DNA of 64,000 nt from Variovorax dokdonensis. GTDB taxonomy: Bacteria; Pseudomonadota; Gammaproteobacteria; Burkholderiales; Burkholderiaceae_C. How positions within the stretch are numbered: position 1 is the first letter of the stretch; the number at the start of each line of letters is the position of its first letter. Below are positions 51,022-59,622 of the stretch, piece after piece. Below the pieces are notes generated by a model. That model did no database searches and was not told where the DNA came from. It was given only the letters and a program-made list of their open reading frames with translations. The DNA is taken from the NCBI RefSeq assembly GCF_030316895.1, contig NZ_JASZYV010000002.1, positions 434,001 through 498,000 of the forward strand. Reading direction: 5' to 3'. Made by a program: the position numbers and the translations under genes.

Positions 51022-53448
51022 ATGGCCGACAAGAACTTCAGCATCGAGAGTGACTCGCCCGCCAATGGCGACCTGATGTTCTGGAGCATCGTCGGGCAGG
51101 AGTGCCTGTCGCGGCCAGCGCACTACGAGCTGACGGTGCTGTCCACCCGAGACGACATCGCCGCGAAGGATGTGCTGGGCCATGCCTTCGATGTGATCGT
51201 GAAGTTCCACGATGCGGACGACAGCCCGCACGAGCGCCATTGCCAGGGCCACGCGGTGCGCTTCATGCGACGCGGCCAGGCCGGCCGCTACTTCGAATAC
51301 CGCATCACGCTGCGATCGTGGTTCTGGCTGCTCACCAAGCGGATGAACTCGCGCATCCTGCAGGACAAGGCGGCCATGGAGATCTTCGACGCGGTGGTGG
51401 ACGACAGCCCGGTCGGCCGCTTCAAGAAGACGAAGGTCAACCTGATCGGCAAGCACGAGCCGCGACGCTACAGCGTGCAGCACCAGGAAAGCGACTACGA
51501 CTACCTCTCGCGCCTGCTGGAGGACGAGGGCGTCTATTACTGGTTCGACGCGCACACCGCACCCGGCACCATGCGGCTGGCCGACGATGCCGCCGTGGCC
51601 CACGAGAAGCTGCCGGTGCTGGCGCAGATGGACTACATCCCCTTCGGCAGCACCGAGGCGCGCTTCGGCGAGATCACCCGCTGGGTGGATTCGCATCGTC
51701 TGCAAAGCGGCAAGTTCGCCTCGCGCGACAGCGACTTCAAGGCCATCAAGAAGAAGCTCGTCGCCGACAAGGACGACCCCGACACGCACGAGCTGGCCGA
51801 CCTGGAGTTCTTCGAATTTGCCGGCGGGTACTTTCGCAACGACGACACCGAGGACGCCGCCAAGGTTCGCATGGAAGAGCTGGTGGCGCGCCGGCAACTG
51901 AGCTGGGCCGTCACCCGCTGGCCCGACGTGGCGGTGGGCAGCACCTTCACCTTCCATGGCCACCCCATGGGCGACGCGGATGCCGACTTCCTCGTGGCTG
52001 GCTGCAGCTTCGTGCTGGTGCACGAAGGCTATGAAGGCATGGACGAGCACGGTGCCAACGTGCAGCGCCAGGGCCGCGTGCTGCTCGAGATGATGCAGGA
52101 AGACCCGCTCAACGCAGACTGGCGCGGCCAGCTGCGCGACATGGTCTACGGCGAGCCCAACCTCATCGCGCCGATGCGCGGCGTCAGCACCTTCCTGCTC
52201 ACGGTGCTGCCGGCGCAGGCGCCGTTCCGGCCGCCGCGCGTCACCCAGCGCGTGACGATGCCCGGGCCGCAGAGCGCCATCGTCGTCGGGCCGGCCGGCG
52301 AAGAGATCCACGCCGACGACTTCGGGCGCGTGAAGGTGCACTTCCACTGGGACCGCTACGACGAGAGCAACGAGAAGTCCACCTGTTGGGTGCGCGTGTC
52401 GCAGCCCTGGGCGGGCAAGGGTTGGGGCGGCTACTTCATCCCGCGCATCGGGCAGGAGGTGATCGTCGACTTTCTCAACGGCGACCCGGACCGGCCCATC
52501 ATCATCGGCCGCGTCTACAACGACGACCAGCCCAAGCCCTTCGATTCGCACACCCAGAGCGGCTTTCGCACGCGCTCCACGCCGGGCGGCAGCGCTGCCA
52601 ACTGCAACGAGTTCCGCTTCGACGACAAGAAAGGTAGCGAGCAGGTCTACCTGCACGCAGAGAAGAACCAGGACATCTCGGTCGAGAACGACGAGACCCA
52701 CACGGTGGGCCACGACCGCACCAAGACCATCGATCACGACGAGACCACGCACGTCAAGCACGACCGCACCGAGACGGTGGACAACAACGAGACCATCACC
52801 ATCGGCGTGGACCGCACGGAAAGCGTAGGCAACAACGAGAGCATCACCATCGGCGTGAACCGCACCGAGAGCGTGGGTGCGAACGAGGACATCACCATCG
52901 GCGCGAACCGCACCGAGAGCGTGGGTGCGAACGAGAGCATCACCATCGGCGCGAACCGCAGCGTGACCGTCGGCTCGAACGAAACCAAGACGGTGGCCGT
53001 GCAGCGCACGCACACGGTGGGCGCCAACGAGACCATCACCATCGGTGCCGCGCAGGAGGTGACGGTGGGCGCGGCGCAGGCGATCACGGTGGGGGCGGAT
53101 CAGACGGTCAGTGTCGGTGCCAACCAGTCCAGCAACATTGGCGCAGATCGGTCGGTTTCGGTGGGTGCCAAGCTTTCGACCGATGTGGGCGCTGACGAGT
53201 CGCGCTCGGTCGCAGGTGGCCGCTCGACGACTGTCGGCAAGGATGAGACGCTGACGGTTTCCAAGAACCTCAGCATCAGCGCCGGAGATTCCATATCGAT
53301 CGTGACCGGCGACGCCAGCATCTCGATGAAGAAAGACGGGACGATTGTGATCAAGGGCAAGAACGTCACCGTCGAAGGGTCCGGAAAGATCAACGTCAAG
53401 GCCAGCAGCGACGTGGTCATCAAGGGCAGCAAGGTGGGACTGAATTGA
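51022..53448 (+). CDS. vgrG: Type VI spike protein VgrG with long repeat tail
   Basis: Spike protein of 808 aa at the tip of the T6SS tube. The gp27-like part (about 20-380) opens FWSIVGQECLSRPAHYELTVLS and contains YCVQHQESDYDYLSRLLEDEGVYYWF-like sequence; the OB/gp5 part (about 400-560) holds GRVKVHFHWDRYD, STCWVRVSQPWAGKGWG, FIPRIGQEVIVDFLNGDPDRPIIIGRVYN. The C-end is a beta-helix of repeated 8/16-residue units (NESITIGVNRTESVG type), ending in DUF2345-like KGKNVTVEGSGKINVKASS. No effector domain is fused. The following genes probably load cargo on it. Confidence 0.95.
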   Translation: MADKNFSIESDSPANGDLMFWSIVGQECLSRPAHYELTVLSTRDDIAAKDVLGHAFDVIVKFHDADDSPHERHCQGHAVRFMRRGQAGRYFEYRITLRSWFWLLTKRMNSRILQDKAAMEIFDAVVDDSPVGRFKKTKVNLIGKHEPRRYSVQHQESDYDYLSRLLEDEGVYYWFDAHTAPGTMRLADDAAVAHEKLPVLAQMDYIPFGSTEARFGEITRWVDSHRLQSGKFASRDSDFKAIKKKLVADKDDPDTHELADLEFFEFAGGYFRNDDTEDAAKVRMEELVARRQLSWAVTRWPDVAVGSTFTFHGHPMGDADADFLVAGCSFVLVHEGYEGMDEHGANVQRQGRVLLEMMQEDPLNADWRGQLRDMVYGEPNLIAPMRGVSTFLLTVLPAQAPFRPPRVTQRVTMPGPQSAIVVGPAGEEIHADDFGRVKVHFHWDRYDESNEKSTCWVRVSQPWAGKGWGGYFIPRIGQEVIVDFLNGDPDRPIIIGRVYNDDQPKPFDSHTQSGFRTRSTPGGSAANCNEFRFDDKKGSEQVYLHAEKNQDISVENDETHTVGHDRTKTIDHDETTHVKHDRTETVDNNETITIGVDRTESVGNNESITIGVNRTESVGANEDITIGANRTESVGANESITIGANRSVTVGSNETKTVAVQRTHTVGANETITIGAAQEVTVGAAQAITVGADQTVSVGANQSSNIGADRSVSVGAKLSTDVGADESRSVAGGRSTTVGKDETLTVSKNLSISAGDSISIVTGDASISMKKDGTIVIKGKNVTVEGSGKINVKASSDVVIKGSKVGLN
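52783..53022 (+). repeat. 48-base tandem repeats inside vgrG
   Basis: Five consecutive in-frame units of 48 bases (16 residues) starting at 52783, 52831, 52879, 52927 and 52975, each coding xNExITIGxxRTESVG-like sequence; the first four are nearly identical at DNA level. Shorter 8-residue degenerate units continue to about 53250. They build the needle-like beta-helix and are a likely site of length variation. Confidence 0.85.
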
Positions 53449-53468
53449 CGACGGAACGGGAGCAATCC

Positions 53469-54008
53469 ATGGGTGCCAGCGAAGTCTTGTTCAAACCGCT
53501 CCCAGCGAGGGATGCGGGCAGCGAACTCCAGTCGCTCCTCGAGCGGCCGCATGCGGCACAGACCTACTTGCCCAGGTCGTCCGACGGATTGCCGACCACC
53601 GCTCGATTCCATGGGTTCGACCTGCAGGGCGTACCGCTGCTCTCAGGGCTGCGTCACTTTCCCGGCGAGTTGGTCCGGGCTCGGACCACCGTGACGCTTC
53701 GGACCGAGACCGTCGGCAGCACAGTCCTGGTGCTGTGTGAGGATGGCGACTGGACTCGGGCCATCATCGTGGGCGTTGTCCAGGACCCCGCGTCGACCGC
53801 GGCGCCGATCGCGCGCCCGGTCCAGGTCGAGGTGCATGCAGACGACGATCGCCTGGTGCTCAGCGCGCAAAGGGAGATTGTCCTGAAGTGCGGTGCGGCA
53901 AGCATCACGCTCACACGTGCCGGCAAGGTGCTCATCGAGGGGAACTACGTCATGTCCCGATCGACCGGCTACAACAAGATCAAGGGCGCGGCGATCGACA
54001 TCAACTAG
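53469..54008 (+). CDS. DUF6484-type T6SS-associated protein
   Basis: 179-aa soluble protein, beta-rich, with QGVPLLSGLRHFPGELVRARTTVTLR (about 52-77), GSTVLVLCEDGDWTRAIIVGVVQ (about 83-105) and the end KVLIEGNYVMSRSTGYNKIKGAAIDIN. Proteins of this kind are encoded right after vgrG in many proteobacterial loci and probably help assemble the spike or load effectors. A TTG at 53445 overlapping the vgrG stop is in frame, but GGGAG lies 6 bases before ATG 53469, which is chosen. Confidence 0.75.
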   Translation: MGASEVLFKPLPARDAGSELQSLLERPHAAQTYLPRSSDGLPTTARFHGFDLQGVPLLSGLRHFPGELVRARTTVTLRTETVGSTVLVLCEDGDWTRAIIVGVVQDPASTAAPIARPVQVEVHADDDRLVLSAQREIVLKCGAASITLTRAGKVLIEGNYVMSRSTGYNKIKGAAIDIN

Positions 54009-54016
54009 GCGCTGCG

Positions 54017-55069
54017 ATGTGGCTCGTCGATAACCGAACTCCCTTTGCCGTCGAACGCGGATGGGTCCGCGACCGAAACGGCGTGGAGATCTGGCTCGTG
54101 GCGGTCAAGGCCACGTTCGACGTTCTGCCGGATGGATCGACCGAGGTCGCGCAGGTACAGCCGCCCGTTCTGCGCGAGCCGGCGTACCACGGCGAGCCCG
54201 GCAAGAGCAGCATCAAGTACGAAGCGGACCTGGTGCTCACCAAGGCGACGACGGACATCATCGTGGTCGGCCACGCGCACGCACCGAGCGGGCGTCCCGT
54301 CGAACAACTGGACGCAGGCTTTCGCGTCGGCCCCGTCCAGAAGATGCTTCGCGTGTTTGGCGATCGGCGCTGGGGGCTTGTCGGGGCGACTTCCCCGTTG
54401 CCGTTCACGAAGATGCCCTTGGTGTACGAGCGTGCGTTCGGCGGCGTCGATGCCATGTCTTCGGATCCGGAGCGCGACTGGGAGTGGCGCAATCCCGTGG
54501 GCTGCGGCTATTCGATTCGCAAGGACCACCTCGACGGATCGACCCTTCCCAACATCGAAGCGCCCGACCGTCTGATTCGCGCATGGGACGACCGTCCTGC
54601 TCCAGCTGGCTTCGGCGCCATCGGCAGCCATTGGCAACCACGCGCCTCGTTCGCCGGAACCTACGGCGAAGACTGGATGAAGACGCGCCAGCCCTTGCTT
54701 CCGGTGGATTTCGACGAACGATTCTTCCAGTACGCGCCCGCAGACCAGCAGTCGCCTGAGTTCCTGATCGGGGGAGAGAGCGTCGTCGCGCTGAATCTGT
54801 CGCCGCGCGGTGTTCTGCGCTTCAGGTTGCCTAGGTTGTACCTTGGCTTCGAGACCCGCTTCTACGATGGCAGCAACGAAAACCATAAGGTCCGCAAGCT
54901 CCATAGCGTGATCCTTGAGCCGGACTATCCCCGTGTATCTCTCGTTTGGCATTCCGCGCTCCCGTGCCATTTCAAGGGGCACAAACTGCAACGCACGATC
55001 GTGAGGCTCAAGACCAACCAAAGCACGGGTGAGCCCATCGACGATGCCGCCGAATTCATGGTGGACTGA
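54017..55069 (+). CDS. DUF2169 T6SS adaptor protein
   Basis: 350-aa protein opening MWLVDNRTPFAVERGWVRDRNGVEIWLVAVKATFDV, the DUF2169 hallmark, followed by PLPFTKMPLVYERAFGGVDA and WRNPVGCGYSIRK. DUF2169 proteins are thought to act as adaptors joining PAAR-type effectors to VgrG. It is 8 bases after the DUF6484 gene and is followed by the ketosynthase-like and PAAR-like genes, the expected company. Confidence 0.88.
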   Translation: MWLVDNRTPFAVERGWVRDRNGVEIWLVAVKATFDVLPDGSTEVAQVQPPVLREPAYHGEPGKSSIKYEADLVLTKATTDIIVVGHAHAPSGRPVEQLDAGFRVGPVQKMLRVFGDRRWGLVGATSPLPFTKMPLVYERAFGGVDAMSSDPERDWEWRNPVGCGYSIRKDHLDGSTLPNIEAPDRLIRAWDDRPAPAGFGAIGSHWQPRASFAGTYGEDWMKTRQPLLPVDFDERFFQYAPADQQSPEFLIGGESVVALNLSPRGVLRFRLPRLYLGFETRFYDGSNENHKVRKLHSVILEPDYPRVSLVWHSALPCHFKGHKLQRTIVRLKTNQSTGEPIDDAAEFMVD

Positions 55070-55070
55070 A

Positions 55071-56129
55071 GTGAGCGGCACTCTCGGTTACATCGTCGGC
55101 TTCGGCGCCAGCACGCCGGTGGGGCGAGATGCGTGGTCCAGCGCTGCGGCGGTGCGTGCCGGCATCAGCGGGTTCGTTGAACACCCATATCAGTTGGACT
55201 CCATCGGTCAGCCCGTCAGAGCCGCGATCGCGCCCTGGCTGGATATCGACGTCGTCGTATCGGACCGGTTCGAGTTGCTCCTGATTCCCGCCGTGGGCCA
55301 GGCACTGGCGGCTTTGCCGTCGCAGCCCAGTCGAGCGCTGCGCGTTGGCTTGGCGCTTGGCGTGCCGGGCATGCGGCCCGGAGTTCCGCCAGATATCTCG
55401 AGGGTTCTGCTGGGTGCCGTGGCCGCGCATTTTCATGGCGTGTTTTCCGCGGCCGCAGCATTTCCGCAGGGTCACGCGGCGGGCTTGATCGGTTTGCAAG
55501 CGGCCGCTCAAAAGTTGCGGCAAGGCCAATTTGATGCATTTGTCATTGCCGGCGTCGACTCCTATATCGACCCCGATGCGCTGGAATGGCTGGAGGCCTG
55601 CGACCAGTTGCACAGCGCCGGGGCGATGAACAATGCGTGGGGATTCATCCCCGGGGAGGCCGCCGGCGCCGTTCTCGTCGTACGCGAGGAGATTGCCCGC
55701 GACGCGAACCGGGACGCCATCGCGCGCATCCTGGCCATTGGCGCGGCGGAAGAAGTCAATCGCTGCAAGACGGAATCGGTCTGCCTCGGCGAGGGTCTGA
55801 CGGCCGCCTTGCGCGACGCACTCGTCCCCCTTGCCGATGGTGCCAAGGTGACCGACGTGTACTGCGACATGAATGGCGAACCCTACCGTGCGGATGAGTA
55901 CGGCTTCGCGGGGCTGCGCACCAAGGAACGCTTCGATTCATTGTCCGAATTCGTGGCTCCTGCCGACTGTTGGGGGGATGTGGGCGCCGCCGGCGCTCCG
56001 CTGCATCTCATGCTGGCGGCGATCGCGGGTGCCAAGGGCTATTCGCGCGGCGAGTTGGCCTTGACTTGGGCCAGCGCTGAAGCCGGCGAGCGTGCTGCTG
56101 CGCTCCTGGCAACCCGGAAGGCTGGGTGA
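55071..56129 (+). CDS. Ketosynthase/thiolase-fold protein, T6SS-associated, probably non-catalytic
   Basis: 352-aa protein that follows a beta-ketoacyl synthase fold: YIVGFGASTPVGRDAWSSAAAVRAGISGF at the start, AAAFPQGHAAGLIGLQAAAQKL where synthases carry the nucleophile elbow, FDAFVIAGVDSYIDPDALEWLE and WGFIPGEAAGAVLVV. The active-site Cys of KS enzymes (TACSS) is missing, replaced by Pro/Gln-Gly, so condensing activity is unlikely. It probably serves as a structural or loading factor. GTG 55071 begins 1 base after the DUF2169 stop; an upstream ATG would overlap that gene. Confidence 0.75.
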   Translation: MSGTLGYIVGFGASTPVGRDAWSSAAAVRAGISGFVEHPYQLDSIGQPVRAAIAPWLDIDVVVSDRFELLLIPAVGQALAALPSQPSRALRVGLALGVPGMRPGVPPDISRVLLGAVAAHFHGVFSAAAAFPQGHAAGLIGLQAAAQKLRQGQFDAFVIAGVDSYIDPDALEWLEACDQLHSAGAMNNAWGFIPGEAAGAVLVVREEIARDANRDAIARILAIGAAEEVNRCKTESVCLGEGLTAALRDALVPLADGAKVTDVYCDMNGEPYRADEYGFAGLRTKERFDSLSEFVAPADCWGDVGAAGAPLHLMLAAIAGAKGYSRGELALTWASAEAGERAAALLATRKAG

Positions 56130-56133
56130 CGCG

Positions 56134-57069
56134 ATGCCAGTCACTGTCAAGGTCAACGGCGCTGCCAACTCGCTGGTTCACAAGGGCAGCAACCATATTT
56201 CCACGGCAACGATCCCGGATGTGTGCAAGACGCCCTCGCCGGGTGGCCCTGTGCCGATGCCCTATCCCAACATCTCCCAGTCCGCGACGCTGGACAAGGG
56301 CACGACCACTGTCAAAGCCGATGGCGGGATGATGATCGCCACCAAGGGATCGGAGTTCTCTCTATCCAACGGCGACAACGCAGGGGTTGCGGGCGGCGTG
56401 AAGTCCAGTACCTTCATGAAGGAGTCGACCTGGATCCTGTATTCCTTCGACGTCAAGATGGACGGCCAGAACGCTTGCCGACTGTCGGACAAGAAGATGC
56501 AGAACCACGAGAACACGGCGGATCTGATGGGCGCTGTCGGGCCGCCTGTGACGACGCAAGGAACAGACGACGACTGCATCGTCGGCACTTACGACGAGAT
56601 CAAGGACAAATGCCCGGACGGCCACCAGGCTCACCACATCGTCCCAGACTATTGCGCACGTACCGGCAATCGCAAAGATGGCATTGCCGGCATCGGACGC
56701 ATCCCTAACTGTCCCAGCTTCGGTGACGGACCTTCGGTGTGCTTGAAGGGGCACGCTCGCACGACCGGCTCCGCGCACAATGTGGCGCATCAGTGCGATG
56801 CAAAGATCGCCGGCTTTGGCCAAAGCAGCAGCAACGGGCCCGCCGGAACCGCCCCCAAGTCGGAGGTTGTTCCGGCAGCAACCCAGGCTGCGCAGAATGC
56901 GGTGAGTTCAGAAGAGTGCAAGAAGAAGATCAAGGAACAGGTCGACAAGTCTTACGCCAACGTCCCGGACAACCAGTCCATGAGAACGACGCAGATGCCG
57001 TCCACCGGGCCTGCATCCACGCACTTGAGCGCCGGCGGCTGTGCCCCCGGCGGCGGTATGGCCGTTTGA
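56134..57069 (+). CDS. PAAR-like (DUF4150) protein with C-terminal HNH/AHH-type nuclease domain, candidate effector
   Basis: 311-aa protein. Residues 1-140 are a DUF4150/PAAR-like spike tip (MPVTVKVNGAANSLVHKGSNHISTATIPDVCKTPSPGGPVPMPYPN). Residues about 148-225 look like a treble-clef toxin nuclease: C160, GHQAHHIVPD (His164, His167, His168), Cys174, Cys193, Cys203, GHARTTGSAHNVAHQ (His207, His215, His219). AHH/HNH pairs of this type cut DNA. The last 85 residues are Ser/Ala/Pro-rich. It follows the DUF2169 and ketosynthase-like loading genes by 4 bases. Toxicity is inferred from fold and context. Confidence 0.78.
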   Translation: MPVTVKVNGAANSLVHKGSNHISTATIPDVCKTPSPGGPVPMPYPNISQSATLDKGTTTVKADGGMMIATKGSEFSLSNGDNAGVAGGVKSSTFMKESTWILYSFDVKMDGQNACRLSDKKMQNHENTADLMGAVGPPVTTQGTDDDCIVGTYDEIKDKCPDGHQAHHIVPDYCARTGNRKDGIAGIGRIPNCPSFGDGPSVCLKGHARTTGSAHNVAHQCDAKIAGFGQSSSNGPAGTAPKSEVVPAATQAAQNAVSSEECKKKIKEQVDKSYANVPDNQSMRTTQMPSTGPASTHLSAGGCAPGGGMAV

Positions 57070-57088
57070 TAGAAAACAGGATCCACGA

Positions 57089-58120
57089 ATGGAAAAACTG
57101 GCCCCGGTTGCAACATTCAGAACGGGCTTCGCGGCGTCGAAGTCGGCGATCTGCCTGTCGGGCTCCATGGACGCATTGGAGCCTACCGAGCCCTATTCGC
57201 GCATCTACATCTTCAATCAGCGCCACTCCAACCTCTGGACCTTCAACGAGCACGATTTCTCGATCCCGTCGATCTGCCTCTGGCACGACCCCGCGCCCGG
57301 ATCATTGCGCTACTTCGTCGCCCTTTCCGAGCATGGGGAAGTGGTCATCCTGCAGCCTGAACTCGTGCATGAACGCATCCCGGACGCGGGCCTCAACCAC
57401 GATCTCGCCAAGGGCTACGGCTATCTCAACGATATCCAGCAGATCGGGGATCGCCTCTACGCTTGCGGCTTCGCGGGGCAGGTCTACCGTCGCGACGGTC
57501 CCGACAACTGGGTGCACATGGACCACGGCATTCTGGAGCCGCCCGGCCAGGGGCAGTATTTCGCGCAGGTCATCAATGGCCCGCACGAGCGAGCCATCTA
57601 TCTGGCCGGCTGCGATGTCACCGATGGCTACCCGGCGCGCGCCGACTTCTGGGACGGATCGCGCTGGACCAGGCTTCAACTTCCGGTGACGGCCGGACGC
57701 ATCACCAACATTCACGTTGACTCGGAGGACCGGATCCTGATGTGCGGCGACAACGGGACCTTGCTCGCGGGCAATGCCCGCGTCGGATTTCAGACGATTG
57801 GTCCGCTGGGCGCTTCGCAGCTGTTCACGTCGGTCACGAGGTTTCAGGATCTCTACTACCTCGGTTCGAACGTCGGGCTATTCCAGTTCGACCCAAGACT
57901 TGCGACACGCGCATTTCGAAAGGTGCGCACACGTCTCCAACCGGAACTGCAGGATGCGAACATCGCCCAGGCTGTCGACGGCGTGCTCTGGTCCATGGGA
58001 ACAAAGGATCTCGCGCGCTTCGACGGCACCCAGTGGGAGCGGTTCCATCATCCGGACAATCCGCCCATCGGTGGTGCGGCGGGGGCGGGTGGCGCCGGTG
58101 CTCCTCCTCGCACGCCATGA
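57089..58120 (+). CDS. Beta-propeller-like protein, possible immunity protein
   Basis: 343-aa soluble protein without a signal peptide, rich in short beta repeats with Trp/Asp/Gly turns: RIYIFNQRHSNLWTFNEHDFSIPSIC, GYLNDIQQIGDRLYACGFAGQVYRRDGPDNWVHMDHGIL, IYLAGCDVTDGYPARADFWDGSRWTRLQLPV, NIHVDSEDRILMCGDNGTLLAG, FQDLYYLGSNVGLFQFD, LWSMGTKDLARFDGTQWERF. This gives about five or six propeller-like blades. Placed 19 bases after the candidate nuclease effector, where immunity genes are usually found. The role is a guess from position; it could also be a loading factor. Confidence 0.65.
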   Translation: MEKLAPVATFRTGFAASKSAICLSGSMDALEPTEPYSRIYIFNQRHSNLWTFNEHDFSIPSICLWHDPAPGSLRYFVALSEHGEVVILQPELVHERIPDAGLNHDLAKGYGYLNDIQQIGDRLYACGFAGQVYRRDGPDNWVHMDHGILEPPGQGQYFAQVINGPHERAIYLAGCDVTDGYPARADFWDGSRWTRLQLPVTAGRITNIHVDSEDRILMCGDNGTLLAGNARVGFQTIGPLGASQLFTSVTRFQDLYYLGSNVGLFQFDPRLATRAFRKVRTRLQPELQDANIAQAVDGVLWSMGTKDLARFDGTQWERFHHPDNPPIGGAAGAGGAGAPPRTP

Positions 58121-58130
58121 GACGCACGTC

Positions 58131-59411
58131 ATGCTGACTGCGAACGCGCTCGCGCCGGGCCTTTCGAGGGTGCTGGCCCATGTCGTTCATCAGCACGTCG
58201 AAGAGGCTGCGCACCTGCACGTGCTGCGCGTCAGGTTGCAGACGGCCCCCCACATGAGGCTGGAGCAACTGAGCCGACTTGACGGACGGCTCGTTGCGCA
58301 CTTGGACGGGATCTCGGTTGCAGACGACGCCGGGCAGCAGATCGCAGAAGAAGCTTTGCGGACAACGGGAAATGGCCCCATGTTCGTTGCAATGGCCAAT
58401 GCGCTTGAAAAGGGAAACGCCAAAGGTGTCGAAGCGCTGGTGGCCTTGGCCGAAGCAACGCATGACTGCGAGGCGGGCGTCATGGCCGCCTTCGGTTGGG
58501 CGTCGGCTCACGACGTTCGGGATCCAGTGAAGGCGATGCTGACGACGCCGGAGCCGTTTCGCAGGCGGCTGGCCCTGTCGGCGTGCTCTGCGCACATGGT
58601 CGACATGGGCGCTGCGCTGGCCCCTCTGCTGGTGGATCGGGATTCGACGCTGCGAGCTTGCGCATTCCGATGTGCGGGAGAGTGGGGGCGAGGGGACCTG
58701 CTGCAAACTTGTCTAGATGCAGCGGCGACCGATGGCGACGCGATGTGTCGCCTTTGGGCGGGCGTTTCCGCGCTGCTTCTGGGAGATCGGACAGTGTGCG
58801 TGCGTGCCTTGAGGGACGGTGCGCAGGCCGCGGATGCCATTGGCAGCGCCGCTCGCACATGGCTGCTTAGGATCAGTTCCCCTCGGGAATCAGTCGCGTT
58901 GCTGGGGCCGCTTCGAGACATGCCTGACCAGCGGCGCGCGTTGATTCGTGGCACTGGGATCAGCGGAGATCCGAGGTACGTCGCCTGGCTCATCGACCAG
59001 ATGGAAGACCCGCTCACCGCACGTATTGCCGGCGAAGCCATTTCCTCCATCACGGGCATCGACTTGGCAAGAGGCGACTTCGAGTGCGTTCGACCGGCTG
59101 ACTTCGAACCCGACGCCGATGGCGCTGATGCCGTTGAGTTCGACGACGACGAAGGCTTGCCATGGCCAAACGTGGAAAAGGTTCGGGGCTGGTGGGCAAG
59201 CCACGCCCATCGATATCCGGAAGGGGTGCGGCATTTTCTCGGTGCGCCACCCTCGAGCGGGCATTGTCTGGACGTGCTGCACAAGGGTTACCAGCGCCAG
59301 CGCTCGGCGGCGGCAAAGCATCTATGCCTGCTTCAGCCTGGCCGCAAGCTCTTTCCCACCGAAGCTCCCAGCTGGCGACAGAAGCGCTGGCTATCGGGCG
59401 TGTCTGCTTGA
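58131..59411 (+). CDS. TIGR02270-family T6SS-associated protein
   Basis: 426-aa helical protein with HEAT-like repeats: VHQHVEEAAHLHVLRVRLQTAPHMRLEQLSRLDGRLVAHLDGI near the start, AALAPLLVDRDSTLRACAFRCAGEWGRGDLL, and DPLTARIAGEAISSITGIDL in the later third, a pattern I associate with TIGR02270 proteins in T6SS gene clusters. Acidic stretch DADGADAVEFDDDEGLPWPN near residue 325. No signal peptide. Function unknown; lies between the propeller-like gene (10 bases) and a small membrane protein gene (6 bases). Confidence 0.78.
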   Translation: MLTANALAPGLSRVLAHVVHQHVEEAAHLHVLRVRLQTAPHMRLEQLSRLDGRLVAHLDGISVADDAGQQIAEEALRTTGNGPMFVAMANALEKGNAKGVEALVALAEATHDCEAGVMAAFGWASAHDVRDPVKAMLTTPEPFRRRLALSACSAHMVDMGAALAPLLVDRDSTLRACAFRCAGEWGRGDLLQTCLDAAATDGDAMCRLWAGVSALLLGDRTVCVRALRDGAQAADAIGSAARTWLLRISSPRESVALLGPLRDMPDQRRALIRGTGISGDPRYVAWLIDQMEDPLTARIAGEAISSITGIDLARGDFECVRPADFEPDADGADAVEFDDDEGLPWPNVEKVRGWWASHAHRYPEGVRHFLGAPPSSGHCLDVLHKGYQRQRSAAAKHLCLLQPGRKLFPTEAPSWRQKRWLSGVSA

Positions 59412-59417
59412 CCCGTC

Positions 59418-59597
59418 ATGGCAGCCAAGTACATCCTTGCCCTTTTGGCCGCGGTCTTTCTCGCGGCTTCGGTCTGGCGTATGTCGCGCGAGAATTTCAA
59501 GCCGGGCCCTGCCAGCCGAACCTGGCTGTTGGTGGCAGTGATATTCGGTCTTGTCTCCGGCTGGCTCTGGTGGTCGGGAACGAGCGCCGCCGGGTGA
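59418..59597 (+). CDS. Small two-helix membrane protein (59 aa)
   Basis: Short gene MAAKYILALLAAVFLAAS... with two hydrophobic segments (about residues 5-18 and 36-52) joined by a basic loop RMSRENFKPGPASR, ending WWSGTSAAG. It starts 6 bases after the TIGR02270 gene and ends 25 bases before tagH, filling the gap exactly, and the composition is protein-like. No partner or family recognised; it may be an envelope accessory of the T6SS. Confidence 0.55.
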   Translation: MAAKYILALLAAVFLAASVWRMSRENFKPGPASRTWLLVAVIFGLVSGWLWWSGTSAAG

Positions 59598-59622
59598 ACG
59601 AAAACACGAGGAGAACTTGGCC

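Noticed and set aside
52783..53022. VgrG repeats as an assembly artefact or non-coding repeat
   Set aside because: All units are in frame and fit the expected beta-helix of VgrG tails.
53445..53468. TTG start of the DUF6484 gene overlapping the vgrG stop
   Set aside because: ATG 53469 has a good Shine-Dalgarno sequence at proper distance; TTG 53445 has none.
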